A stretch of DNA of 64,000 nucleotides from a virus: positions 41,336 through 105,335 of the IMG/VR virus record IMGVR_UViG_3300038451_000147, one strand, 5' to 3'. Position numbers and translations under genes: made by a program. This document shows, piece after piece, positions 33,392 through 41,505 of this stretch. Positions within the stretch are counted from its first letter, which is position 1. The number at the start of each line of letters is the position of its first letter. Below the pieces are notes generated by a model. The model had not been told where the DNA came from. It worked only from the letters and a program-made list of their open reading frames with translations, and made no database searches.

Positions 33392-34054
33392 CTAGTATTG
33401 CGTAATGTTCAGCGTTAGTATCCAGAGTTGGCCAGCACCCTTCAGTCCTTCATCCTGCACATATCTGTCCATGAGAAGGATGTTCACGTTATCATAACTG
33501 GTGACAACAGAACCGGGGCCATCAGCCGCATCGTTGTCAACTCCGAAGGTTGTCCACTCCCATTCAGCAATACCAGTCGGGAAGGACGCTTCCCATGTGA
33601 TTGTGTCTCCTATAGTCGCGTTGGTAGTAATCTGTGGATAGGTTGGGTCTATGGTTTGCATATAGAGATTCGTGGCTCCGCCAATAGGATTCAGGACAGT
33701 TACGCTTGTGTCGAAAGGAGAAGATGGGTCGTCTGAGACTCCAAGCCTTGAATTGGTGTTATTGAAGTAGAGACCACCACTACCAATTACAAAGCCCCAT
33801 CCAAGCGGCTTGTAGTCGTCGAGCAGACTGTTTGGCCCAATCACGGTCTTTTTGATTAGTTTGTGATGGAACTTTGTCATGGCTTCTCCAACAGAATGCC
33901 CCTCTTTCTTCCAGTTGTAAATTGCGTTATCTGGGTCTTTGAAACGGGCGATTGTGAATGTGGCCCTTCTAGGATTGGAAAGCATCAATTCTCTTGCTAT
34001 CTGTGGAGTCATTACTATCGGCCTTTTAACTACTTCTGGAACTGCGGTGGCCAT
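33392..34054 (-). CDS. probable minor virion protein
   Basis: 220 residues. A helical N-terminus (1-70) precedes a beta-rich body with many Asn, Thr, Gly and Trp. No Cys. It lies directly downstream of the capsid gene with its own CTTAAATAC box. Candidate: capsid-stabilising, fibre-base or tail protein. Confidence 0.55.
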   Translation of the reverse strand: MATAVPEVVKRPIVMTPQIARELMLSNPRRATFTIARFKDPDNAIYNWKKEGHSVGEAMTKFHHKLIKKTVIGPNSLLDDYKPLGWGFVIGSGGLYFNNTNSRLGVSDDPSSPFDTSVTVLNPIGGATNLYMQTIDPTYPQITTNATIGDTITWEASFPTGIAEWEWTTFGVDNDAADGPGSVVTSYDNVNILLMDRYVQDEGLKGAGQLWILTLNITQY

Positions 34055-34082
34055 TCTAATGTATAGATGGTAGCAGTAGTAT

Positions 34083-34200
34083 TTAAGCCCTTCGGCTGAA
34101 GGGATTTAAAAACGTGGGAAGGGGTAGCCCACTAAAGGCGGCTACGCCCTGCTTTCAGTTAACTCTCCGAAGGGAGTGTGTTGTATGGTTGGCTTCTAGT
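34083..34200 (-). terminator. hairpin-rich intergenic region after the capsid gene
   Basis: Between the capsid gene stop and the next gene's promoter are at least two hairpins: CCCTTCGGCTGAAGGG at about 34088-34103, and CTCTCCGAAGGGAG near 34164-34177. The strongly expressed capsid transcript would end here; read-through into the next gene is limited by a separate promoter. A terminator or RNA-stability element is the likeliest role. Confidence 0.45.
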
Positions 34201-34208
34201 GAAAGACT

Positions 34209-35144
34209 CTACGAAGACCGCAAGTCGGTCATCTTCACAATACTTTCTGGGTATGTGATGACGGGCGCGTATCTTGCAGTAATCACAGTGTCTATCGAGT
34301 CGAAAGTCGGTTGCGGCCAAACATCTACGCTGATGGGTCTCTTAGTCGCAAAGTAGCCCAACGGGGCGTATGCGGCTGAGTAGTTGCTACCTGAAGCGGC
34401 AAGGATGTAAGCCCTACCACTGTTGGCAGTTCCATCAGTCAGAGGGATGTTCGGGGTGACTATCCGCTTAAGTCCATACAGCGCAGGGGCGGAAACGACT
34501 GTTCCCTGTCCCTGTTGGTATACGGGCTGTCCGAAGAAGAGTAGTGCGGCAAACTGCGGAATCCTAGCCAAGTCCTGATTCGCCATTGGATTCATCGCAA
34601 TGGTGTCAGGTTCCAGCATGAAGTTCTGGATGACTTGGATGCCGTTTGTTATGTCGTTAACTCCTATCGTGTTAGCGAATGTTCCGGGCGTTCCATCCAT
34701 GAACACTGAAGTTCCAGTGACACCGTAGGTGGTTTGAGCACCTGCGTTGAGAGCCTTCTCAACGTCTTGGTCAATCGTCATGACCACTCGTCTCGCGGCT
34801 CTTTTCAACTGGTCTTCTACTATGTTCACTATCTGGTCTTCAATCAACTCTCTGGTAACTCGGACTCTCATACCCACCTTGTAAGGTGTAACGGTAATCG
34901 AGTCGTAAGGTGTGAAGTCGGCCATTATCTCGGCCCCTTCCGCAGTCTTTCCTATAACTGCGTTGGCGCGAGCACCCTTTTGTTTCGGAATGGTGGCTGT
35001 TGAACCAACCTTGATGAAGAAGTCCTGAAGTAGAGGCTTCAATGCCAGATTGGGCATCGTAAGTTCTACTATCCTCTTCGCCAGTGCTGGATAGAACAGA
35101 GCACCAGTGTTAACTATCGGGAACTGCTCTCTTGTCATTGCCAT
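34209..35144 (-). CDS. major capsid protein, HK97 fold
   Basis: 311 residues. The N-arm NTGALFYPALAKRIVEL (12-28) is followed by a beta-rich core: YDSITVTPYKVGMRVRVTRE, then the long helix RAARRVVMTIDQDVEKALNA and the closing P-domain strands (FDSIDTVITARYAPVITYP). This is the order of HK97-fold capsid proteins that need no long cleaved scaffold. A paralogue at 46189-47088 shares nearly the whole chain. Upstream, on the same strand, are the decoration, coiled-coil and protease genes. Confidence 0.9.
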   Translation of the reverse strand: MAMTREQFPIVNTGALFYPALAKRIVELTMPNLALKPLLQDFFIKVGSTATIPKQKGARANAVIGKTAEGAEIMADFTPYDSITVTPYKVGMRVRVTRELIEDQIVNIVEDQLKRAARRVVMTIDQDVEKALNAGAQTTYGVTGTSVFMDGTPGTFANTIGVNDITNGIQVIQNFMLEPDTIAMNPMANQDLARIPQFAALLFFGQPVYQQGQGTVVSAPALYGLKRIVTPNIPLTDGTANSGRAYILAASGSNYSAAYAPLGYFATKRPISVDVWPQPTFDSIDTVITARYAPVITYPESIVKMTDLRSS

Positions 35145-35163
35145 TCTAACTCACTTGTAGTGT

Positions 35164-35628
35164 CTAGAACAGAAGGGCAACAATGGATTGAGGAGTGCTT
35201 GTCACAGTGCATCCCTGAAGGGCGATGAGCCTTGCGTTTAGTTGGCCAGTTGCCGTATCCGCAACCGCAACCATCCCATCGTGTCCAGTGGTGTCTGATG
35301 TGTCAAGGAATTGCCCCGGCGTAACTGTGGTATCGCATATCACAGTCACTTCACCACGACAAATGACATCAATTGCACTCTGAAGTTGCCCAGATGTCTG
35401 AGCGACTCCAAGAATGAACTTGAGTTCTGCGCCTTCCCCTGCTACGGGAACGACACAGGTAAAGTCATTGTCGGTTGCCAGAGTAACTATTGCTCCTACA
35501 TATACATTCGTGCCGCTTGCATTCGCCTCACTATTGAAGGTGAGAAGGAACGAGTCGTTGTGGAAGGGTGCGCCTTCAAGCAGTCCGGGGATTGAACTTC
35601 CGTGTAGATAAGGTGGCCCGAAAGCCAT
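35164..35628 (-). CDS. capsid decoration-like protein (DUF2190 type)
   Basis: 154 residues, all beta. VICRGEVTVICDTTVTPGQF and TGQLNARLIALQG resemble the capsid cement/decoration family whose trimers cap HK97-fold capsids. It lies immediately upstream of the major capsid gene, the standard position. Confidence 0.7.
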   Translation of the reverse strand: MAFGPPYLHGSSIPGLLEGAPFHNDSFLLTFNSEANASGTNVYVGAIVTLATDNDFTCVVPVAGEGAELKFILGVAQTSGQLQSAIDVICRGEVTVICDTTVTPGQFLDTSDTTGHDGMVAVADTATGQLNARLIALQGCTVTSTPQSIVALLF

Positions 35629-35638
35629 TGTCTATTAC

Positions 35639-36163
35639 CTACCCTGAGAGTAGTCCCAGACTCTTGAACTTATCGGAAGCACTCATGAGTTCCTTGAACT
35701 CAGGTGGGATTTCGGTAGAGATACCCATAGCGGCAAGAGCACTGTTCTCTTCTTTTACCTCACCGACATTGCCCTTTCCATTGGCAGTGTTGGCAGGTGC
35801 AGAAGCAGTGGCCTCTTTCCGTTTCTTGGCCTCTTCCTCAACCTTAGACCGGACTTCCTGAAGCCTAGACTTCAGTTCTTCCAGTTTCTTCCGCTTTGTG
35901 GCTTCCTCTTCCTCTTTCTTGCGCTTCGCCTCTTCGTCCTCTTCAACCTTGCGGTTAGATGCCCGTCTCAGAGCAATCCTCTGGCTCAGTAGGGCTTGCC
36001 TCTTGCGAAGCGAGTCTTGCTGTTCCAGTTTCACATTGACCTCTTTGATTATGGACATCAGACCATCAAGTTTGGATTCGAGAGCACCGAATTGCTTCAC
36101 AACTTGGTCATAAGACAAAGTTTTGCCTTCGCTTATTTCACCAGAAGGTGCGACAGTAGCCAT
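35639..36163 (-). CDS. coiled-coil scaffold-like protein
   Basis: 174 residues. The middle (about 25-125) is an extremely charged Lys/Glu/Arg coiled coil (KVEEDEEAKRKKEEEEATKR). The N-terminus holds QFGALESKLDGLMSIIKEV, and the C-terminus is a short helical knob. The position between protease and decoration genes fits a scaffolding protein that the protease would degrade. Confidence 0.65.
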   Translation of the reverse strand: MATVAPSGEISEGKTLSYDQVVKQFGALESKLDGLMSIIKEVNVKLEQQDSLRKRQALLSQRIALRRASNRKVEEDEEAKRKKEEEEATKRKKLEELKSRLQEVRSKVEEEAKKRKEATASAPANTANGKGNVGEVKEENSALAAMGISTEIPPEFKELMSASDKFKSLGLLSG

Positions 36164-36284
36164 TTAGTTTCTTGATTTCTGGGGTGACGTTACATTTACC
36201 AATCGGCCAACTACACACCCATATAGAGTAGAAGGTGTCATAAGTGGAGTATATATGGTATACCCCTTATTTAAAGCCTTCGCC
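36164..36284 (-). promoter_or_regulatory. promoter and leader of the capsid operon
   Basis: A TTTAAATAA box near 36268-36276 is followed by a roughly palindromic GGTATACCATATATAC block at about 36246-36261. A second weak box CTATATGGG near 36222-36230 lies closer to the ATG at 36163. If the first box is used, the capsid mRNA has a leader of about 80 bases, unlike the leaderless genes around it. Confidence 0.45.
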
Positions 36285-37820
36285 TCAGTTCCCGAACATA
36301 TCGGGTGTTTCATCGCGTCCAATGACATCGAGATAGGTTTCCTCATCAACCATCTGTCCACAGCCACAGGGACACTTATACTGCTCCTTGGGTTCAGCCT
36401 CTTCTTGTCGTCCCTCTTTCGGAACCTCACCAGAACCACCACAGGTTTCACAATCGGCACCACTGATAGGGAACCGTCCTATTCCTGTGCAATCGGGACA
36501 CCAATCCATCCCCTCATGTGGTTTTATCCTCAACTTCTGCAAAACTCCTTCCTCTTTCCCTGCCTCTTCATAAACCAAGCAAGGGCAATCTGCCGCGCCC
36601 GGAAAATAGGACGTAGGCGCATGACAACCATCTTCTTGATGATACCCTCTCACATGACTGCATACACACTTGCCCTCTTCCTTCTTATCTTTCTCTCCAC
36701 CTTTCTCCACCAGTGGGAAGTCCTCTAGTGAGCCGCCTTTGGCCTCTTCAGTCTTTGCTCCACACATTTCGCAATCACCACAACGACAAGAAGAAGGACA
36801 ATTGCATCCGAAATTTTGACAACTTACACCACCCCATGTCTCATCTTCCTCTTCCTTTGGTTCATCCACTGGTTGCCCTAGAGATTTCATAAAGGCTTCT
36901 TCTTCGGGAGAAAAGCCATACTCCTCTATAGGCTTGTCTAAATCCAAGTCTCTCGCCTTTTGGCTGTATCTAATCTCAACTCGGTCTTCTGGATAGCCTT
37001 CCAAGGCCATTTTTGCCATCCTAAGTTGCATCTCAACCACTTCAGCAGTGACCATTCTGACTGCATTCATGGCCTCAAAGAGCATGGGTGTGAAGTTTGG
37101 AAGCACGATTTTAGCCGCCTTTGGCACTGGTTTGACCGTTGGCGGTGCTACTTTAGGCTCATAACGCGCCCTTAGAGCATAGTCAAGACTGGCTTTGAAT
37201 CCAAATGGAGTGATGTCAGCGTGTTCATAGGCAGGTATAGCTATGATAGACTGCTCCAAAGCCGCAGGTCGGCGTATCAACATATTCAAACTGCCGCATC
37301 TTGGGCAGGGAAGGTCAAGGTCTTCGATAGCGGCTTCCTGTTCGGACTTGCCTTGAGCGGTCATACAGTCATCACAATAGGCATTCGGGACAGCAATCTG
37401 GATGCTATTGTGCTTGATATAACCCAAAAGTATCTTCTGAATGATGTTTTCGTCACAAGTTTCACCCTTCCAGAAGACTTTTCCAGCCGTTGGGTCGTTC
37501 TTGTCTGGCTCTACCCATGCCTCTTCGACCTTCCCGATGATAGAATCAACGTGGTCTATGTCGTGGTCTTTCATCAGAGGGAGTCCCTTAAGTTGGTCAG
37601 CGATGGCTTGAAGGTCTTCTAGAGGCACTCTCCACTTGTTCCGGTTCCGAGAAGTGTCAATGGCCATACCACCAAGACCCAGAATGTGTGGAAAAGCACT
37701 TGGCCCTTCCTTCTTGTAGTTGTCAATGAGTTCAGCGTATCGCTTGGTCGTAACTAGGGGTGCGAGACCAGAACTATACTTGAAAGTCAGCCCCTTTCGG
37801 TCTGAAGGTATCGGAACCAT
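36285..37820 (-). CDS. capsid maturation protease with zinc-binding extensions
   Basis: 511 residues. Residues 45-215 have the prohead protease pattern: GGMAIDTSRNRNKWRVPLED, GLPLMKDHDIDHVDSIIGKV (catalytic-type His in KDHD), the strand YIKHNSIQIAVP and SIIAIPAYEHADITPFG. A zinc ribbon (CDDC...CPRCG, about 145-170) is inserted. The C-terminal 190 residues hold a Cys-rich series (CQNFGCNCPSSCRCGDCEMCG and CPDCTGIG...CETCGGSG, CPCGCG). The protease would process scaffold and capsid arms; the Cys-rich tail is unusual. TTAAATAG precedes it. Confidence 0.7.
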   Translation of the reverse strand: MVPIPSDRKGLTFKYSSGLAPLVTTKRYAELIDNYKKEGPSAFPHILGLGGMAIDTSRNRNKWRVPLEDLQAIADQLKGLPLMKDHDIDHVDSIIGKVEEAWVEPDKNDPTAGKVFWKGETCDENIIQKILLGYIKHNSIQIAVPNAYCDDCMTAQGKSEQEAAIEDLDLPCPRCGSLNMLIRRPAALEQSIIAIPAYEHADITPFGFKASLDYALRARYEPKVAPPTVKPVPKAAKIVLPNFTPMLFEAMNAVRMVTAEVVEMQLRMAKMALEGYPEDRVEIRYSQKARDLDLDKPIEEYGFSPEEEAFMKSLGQPVDEPKEEEDETWGGVSCQNFGCNCPSSCRCGDCEMCGAKTEEAKGGSLEDFPLVEKGGEKDKKEEGKCVCSHVRGYHQEDGCHAPTSYFPGAADCPCLVYEEAGKEEGVLQKLRIKPHEGMDWCPDCTGIGRFPISGADCETCGGSGEVPKEGRQEEAEPKEQYKCPCGCGQMVDEETYLDVIGRDETPDMFGN

Positions 37821-37848
37821 CTCGTATTTATAGTGGGAGAACCTCTAT

Positions 37849-38178
37849 TTAAGGCTGTCCTTGAATGGGCCTCTCCTTAGTAGAGAACACTACGATAGCC
37901 ACCTTCGTTCCATAGGTTATCTTGGAGATAGCGGCCTCTCGTTTCCACATATAGGCTTTGGCGAACTCGGTTGGCAAGACTACTTTCACCTTTCCATCCA
38001 CAGAAACCACCTTGGCCTCAAACTTCTTATGTGAAGCGAACTCCAAAGCCTTGTGCTTCTCTTGAGTTATGTAGAACTCGTCCTCACTAGGGGCGTAGAT
38101 GAAGGCTTTGTCACCCCATTCCTTGGCGGTAACTAGGTCTCCTAAAGGCAGGTCTATGGTTTCAGTCGTGGTGGCCAT
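37849..38178 (-). CDS. small protein, unknown
   Basis: 109 residues, mixed alpha/beta, ending KITYGTKVAIVVFSTKERPI. It overlaps the upstream zinc-ribbon gene by 17 bases and is the last gene of the OB-fold operon. No family is recognised. Confidence 0.6.
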   Translation of the reverse strand: MATTTETIDLPLGDLVTAKEWGDKAFIYAPSEDEFYITQEKHKALEFASHKKFEAKVVSVDGKVKVVLPTEFAKAYMWKREAAISKITYGTKVAIVVFSTKERPIQGQP

Positions 38179-38371
38179 TGTTTCTCACCTTCCGAGATAG
38201 CGGCTTCGTGCTTATAGGGATTATCTCTCGTATGACTATCCACCACACTCCACAGTCGAGACAGTCATAACGAAGAGGGCCACCCCACCCTTCTGGATGA
38301 AGGTCGGGACGGTAGGGTTGCTCAGTCGGTCTCTTTGAAATGTTTAGACTCCCACACGCTTCGCACTTCAA
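38162..38371 (-). CDS. zinc-ribbon protein
   Basis: 69 residues. MKCEACGSLNIS and YDCLDCGVWW form a CxxC...CxxC zinc ribbon, with a basic tail. The ATG overlaps the stop of the OB-fold gene. Possibly a partner of that ssDNA-binding protein. Confidence 0.7.
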   Translation of the reverse strand: MKCEACGSLNISKRPTEQPYRPDLHPEGWGGPLRYDCLDCGVWWIVIREIIPISTKPLSRKVRNNGHHD

Positions 38372-38661
38372 CTGCCATCTACTGTGAGTTTCCCATACTT
38401 CCCTACGTTGAGGCGGATGACCTTCTGGAACTCTGAGACGAACCCATTGGTGATGGCCACAAGAGAATCTTTCTTGACCCTTTTGATGTCATCGTTCCAA
38501 AGCGACAGAGTGATGCTTCCTGTTGCATCCTGAATCTTCGCATCTGCCACCTGTGCTGTCCCACCTGCTCTCAGGTTGACAGTCTTAGGGTCACTAAGTT
38601 CTTTCACAACCCCAGAGGCATCTACCTTCCTCATTCCGTTCTTTAGGTCGCGTATATCCAT
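38368..38661 (-). CDS. RPA/SOSS-B-like OB-fold single-strand DNA-binding protein
   Basis: 97 residues from the second ATG at 38661 (21 bases from TTTATATAG). IRDLKNGMRKVDASGVVKEL opens the OB fold; DATGSITLSLWNDDIKRV and FVSEFQKVIRLNVGKYGKL match archaeal single-OB SSB proteins closely in pattern. It would coat ssDNA in replication or repair. Operon with a zinc ribbon gene downstream. Confidence 0.85.
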   Translation of the reverse strand: MDIRDLKNGMRKVDASGVVKELSDPKTVNLRAGGTAQVADAKIQDATGSITLSLWNDDIKRVKKDSLVAITNGFVSEFQKVIRLNVGKYGKLTVDGS

Positions 38662-38682
38662 AGGCATAGGATGGTTTCTAGC

Positions 38683-39198
38683 CTATATAAAGGTTTGGGC
38701 TTCTTGCTCCAACTTAGTCACTTCGTTCTCAACTCCTTCGACTTCTTTATCAAACTCGTCTTGTGGTATTGACAAAGCAGTTGGCGGTAAGTCTTCCGCA
38801 ATATCCGCTACGTTCTCTGGACTATACTCGCCATAGTTTATGAGGATTTCTTCTCCCACTTCAATGGGTCTAAGAGTAACCAAGTCTCCTGTGCCAGCCT
38901 CAAAGTCGAAGTTCACAAACCTTGCATTGGGTTGGTCGCTGTGGTCTAGAAAGTTGCTCCATACTCCTTCACCCGATTCAGGTTCAGACCAATAGAGGTC
39001 TCCAACACGAAGGACAGCCCAATTACGGGAAGGGTCTATCTCCTTTACAAAAGGAGCCTGAAAACTGGAAATCGTCTCTCCCTCTTTAAAGGGTCGAGTG
39101 GCAAAGACACCATTGCCATGTGGACAACCCGAAACAGCCACACCCGGCCCTGTTATGGGTTCCGTTGGAGTTGGATAGCGTCTTGGATGTTCGGACAC
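38683..39198 (-). CDS. SET-domain protein (putative lysine methyltransferase)
   Basis: 171 residues. The SET core is readable: GNGVFATRPFKEGETI (28-43), NFLDHSDQPNARF (82-94, in place of the common NHSxxPN) and LVTLRPIEVGEEILINYGEY (106-125) with the catalytic-type Tyr in the last motif. A helical acidic tail follows. It begins at a GTG exactly 21 bases from TTTAAATAG. SET enzymes methylate lysines; possible targets are host chromatin proteins, ribosomal proteins or virion proteins. Confidence 0.85.
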   Translation of the reverse strand: MSEHPRRYPTPTEPITGPGVAVSGCPHGNGVFATRPFKEGETISSFQAPFVKEIDPSRNWAVLRVGDLYWSEPESGEGVWSNFLDHSDQPNARFVNFDFEAGTGDLVTLRPIEVGEEILINYGEYSPENVADIAEDLPPTALSIPQDEFDKEVEGVENEVTKLEQEAQTFI

Positions 39199-39242
39199 AG
39201 TAGACTTTAGGAAGTCGAACTATTTAAAGCCTAGTTCAACGT

Positions 39243-40013
39243 CTACGACCAGATTACCCAGAGTGGCTGATTGTCGTTGGAGTAGACGATGGTTCCTGTC
39301 CTCTGTTCGCCTATAGCGTAGGGCGGGACGTTTGTGTAGTAGAGTCGTGGGTCTCCAACGATTATGAATGTGTCTCCACCTGCGGCTGTCGGTGCTACTC
39401 CGAATGTGCCAGTGCAGGTTATTATTGTTGCTGTATTCGATGCAATGATTAGTTGCAGTCCAATCGCGGGGCCAGTAAGGAACTTGATGTAGGCATTCGC
39501 CAAATAGTTCACTGGTAGTTTCAAAGGAGAAACAGTTACCGTTGCGTTTCCTGCGTTTGTTGAGGCTGAAGATACTCCTACCAGATTACCCATATCAGGA
39601 GTGTAAACTATCTCGACTCCACCCAATTGGATTGTCTGCTTTGGAACTTCTGTGCTCCAGAAGGCTGAACCACCCGGGCCGAGTTGCGACATTCCGCCAG
39701 CCGCAAGGCTCTCCACTGTTCCTATTGGAGTTACAATGAACGACTTTGATGCAGTAGCCGCGCTACTGTCTATCGCAGTGACAGTCTTAGTGCCATACCC
39801 TAAAGTGGCCATCGGAACTACGAAGGTTCCAGTCCAAGTGCCAGCATTGGCAATCGTTATCGTACTTGGCAGAACAGTTGCAAAGACATCCACACCACCA
39901 ATGGTGACTGCTGTTATTGTGGCCGCACCGCCACCTGTGTATCCTGCTCCTGTCATGGTGACAGTAAGACTACCCGCACCAGATGTTGGACTTAGCGTTA
40001 ATGTGGCTGTCAT
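39243..40013 (-). CDS. Ig/TIG-like virion protein with the shared beta module
   Basis: 256 residues. The N-terminal TIG-like domain (LTLSPTSGAGSLTVTMTGAG) parallels the start of 42406-43884. The middle holds the module seen in the tail tube candidate (FLTGPAIGLQLIIASNTATI). The C-terminus ends YSNDNQPLWVIWS. It is probably a fibre, decoration or tail accessory protein. Confidence 0.6.
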   Translation of the reverse strand: MTATLTLSPTSGAGSLTVTMTGAGYTGGGAATITAVTIGGVDVFATVLPSTITIANAGTWTGTFVVPMATLGYGTKTVTAIDSSAATASKSFIVTPIGTVESLAAGGMSQLGPGGSAFWSTEVPKQTIQLGGVEIVYTPDMGNLVGVSSASTNAGNATVTVSPLKLPVNYLANAYIKFLTGPAIGLQLIIASNTATIITCTGTFGVAPTAAGGDTFIIVGDPRLYYTNVPPYAIGEQRTGTIVYSNDNQPLWVIWS

Positions 40014-40057
40014 TCTATCTCTTCTATGGTTTCGGTAGTATTTAAACCTGCTGTCCT

Positions 40058-40207
40058 CTAGCCAGTCGGCATACTCTTCATCAGTTCAAAAGACGCTTTG
40101 TCTTCGCTCGTCCATCCGCAATTGGAACAGAGTTGCTCCGGCCCATGCACTCCCTCATACGTCTCTAGTTCGGTGTCTGGGTCTTTACACTTCGGACACT
40201 TTGTCAT
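40058..40207 (-). CDS. 49-residue zinc-ribbon protein
   Basis: CPKCKDPD near the N-terminus and CSNCGW later form a ribbon. The ATG at 40207 is 21 bases from the TATA element at 40229-40237, which also serves the divergent gene. Confidence 0.65.
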   Translation of the reverse strand: MTKCPKCKDPDTELETYEGVHGPEQLCSNCGWTSEDKASFELMKSMPTG

Positions 40208-40228
40208 AGCCTAGACTAGAAAGAAATG

Positions 40229-40238
40229 CTTAATAAAG
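40229..40238. promoter_or_regulatory. bidirectional TATA element
   Basis: CTTAATAAAG; reads as TTTATTAAG on the - strand with 21 bases to the ATG at 40207, and TTAATAAAG on the + strand with 19 bases to the GTG at 40258. Confidence 0.6.
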
Positions 40239-40257
40239 GTTCTGTGCAAGGGATGGT

Positions 40258-40722
40258 GTGATAGTAGGTATAGTGGGAGCCGGGGCAGACAAGTTCACCT
40301 TAGAGACCGAGATGAAGGCGAGAGCAATAATTCAGAGCGTTCTCATATCCTATCCCAATGCCACCATCACTTCAGGTCACTCCATAAAGGGCGGGGTTGA
40401 CATCTTCACAGAAGGGGGCTTCTATTCGCATCCGACCACTGGCGGATTGTGGATTCGTGCTCCAGTCATTCAAGCATGGCCCAAGACCGGAAAGGGATAC
40501 GGTTACATGGCTCGAAACTTGGACATCGCCAATGCTGACCTAATTGTGGTCATTGTGGTAAAGAACTACCCACCAGAATACAAGTTCGAGTCTTGGGAAT
40601 CAAAGACCCCATACTGCTATCACTGCAAAGAATTGAGGGAACCTCATGTGAAGAGTGGCGGTTGTTACACCGGAATGAAAGCCTTAGAGTTTGGTCACGA
40701 AGCGATTTGGTATATTCTCTAA
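40258..40722 (+). CDS. SLOG-like Rossmann protein with C-terminal Cys motif
   Basis: 154 residues from a GTG. IVGIVGAGADKF and ATITSGHSIKGGVDIFTE resemble the nucleotide-binding core of SLOG (YspA/DUF2493-like) proteins. NADLIVVIVV is a further core strand. The C-terminus carries CYHCKELREP and a Cys in the GGCYTGMKA segment, perhaps zinc-binding. SLOG proteins bind nucleotide-derived ligands in various conflict and signalling systems. A copy of its last 18 residues is found after the HNH gene at 41446-41505. Confidence 0.6.
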   Translation: MIVGIVGAGADKFTLETEMKARAIIQSVLISYPNATITSGHSIKGGVDIFTEGGFYSHPTTGGLWIRAPVIQAWPKTGKGYGYMARNLDIANADLIVVIVVKNYPPEYKFESWESKTPYCYHCKELREPHVKSGGCYTGMKALEFGHEAIWYIL

Positions 40723-40757
40723 GAATCTTTATAAACCACCATTCCCATTCTCTTAGT

Positions 40758-40946
40758 ATGCTATCCCTTTACTGTCCAAATGGTGAAGTTCACTCCTTCG
40801 ACCTCAAGTCTTCAGGAAAGCCAAAGCAGGGATACGGGTATCCCACTTACGACAAGATTCCTTTGGTCGAAGAGAAGGTGGCGACCTGTTTGAAATGTGG
40901 CTATACCGTTTTCCTCACAATAACGACTACAGCCAAAACAATGTAA
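40758..40946 (+). CDS. 62-residue Cys-containing protein
   Basis: From the ATG at 40758, 21 bases after TTTATAAAC. CPNGEVHSFDL and CLKCGYTVF make a possible zinc ribbon with one incomplete half. No family is recognised. Confidence 0.6.
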   Translation: MLSLYCPNGEVHSFDLKSSGKPKQGYGYPTYDKIPLVEEKVATCLKCGYTVFLTITTTAKTM

Positions 40947-41002
40947 AATGACAATTATGGAATCCCTTAAATAGTCGTATGTCTATAAGGTAATGACTTA
41001 AC

Positions 41003-41443
41003 ATGAGCAGTCAATGGACTATCTATCATGGAGACGGGACGCAAACAACCTGTCGTTCATGCGGAAAGAAAATATCATCGAAACCAACAGAATCATGTAA
41101 AGAGCCTAGACATATGGCTTGCTATGAAAGAAATGTAACTCAAATCAATAAGAATCGCAAAGAGGCTCAACTAGAGGCTTTGATTCATTACTCCGGCACA
41201 GACCCGCCTCAGTGTGCCAACCCCTTCGGAGAGCATAAAGAACCATACACCACTATTCTTGCTCTACAGTTAGACCACATCAAAGGTAATGGAGCAAAAT
41301 TTAGACGCAGACATCCATTCCAAGTCGGAAAGTCTTTAGCACTGTGGCTTAGAAAGCGTCATTGGCCAAAAGGGTATCGCGTGCTTTGTGCAAATTGTCA
41401 ATGTATAGCGAGAGAGCGTTTAGGTAATGATGGAAGAAAGTAG
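41003..41443 (+). CDS. HNH-fold endonuclease
   Basis: 146 residues. An N-terminal CRSCGKKIS zinc knuckle, then DPPQCANPFGEHKEPYTT, LQLDHIKGNGAKFRRR and YRVLCANCQCIARE, an HNH core paralogous to 24980-25324. It starts about 28 bases after TTAAATAG. It is flanked by the SLOG gene's 3' end duplicated on the other side, consistent with mobility. Confidence 0.8.
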   Translation: MSSQWTIYHGDGTQTTCRSCGKKISSKPTESCKEPRHMACYERNVTQINKNRKEAQLEALIHYSGTDPPQCANPFGEHKEPYTTILALQLDHIKGNGAKFRRRHPFQVGKSLALWLRKRHWPKGYRVLCANCQCIARERLGNDGRK

Positions 41444-41445
41444 AG

Positions 41446-41505
41446 TGCTGGACAGGACTTAAAGCCATAGAACTCGGCCATCAAGCCATCTGGTATCTGC
41501 TCTAA
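41446..41505 (+). pseudogene. remnant copy of the SLOG gene 3' end
   Basis: The frame reads CWTGLKAIELGHQAIWYLL and stop, matching CYTGMKALEFGHEAIWYIL, the end of 40258-40722. There is no start codon or upstream domain. It follows the HNH stop directly and overlaps the convergent gene by 4 bases. The rest of the second copy appears lost or replaced. Confidence 0.65.

Noticed and set aside
36164-36463. 99-codon ORF overlapping the protease C-terminus
   Set aside because: It lies in another frame of the protease gene and its composition is Arg/Lys/Val-rich without a promoter.
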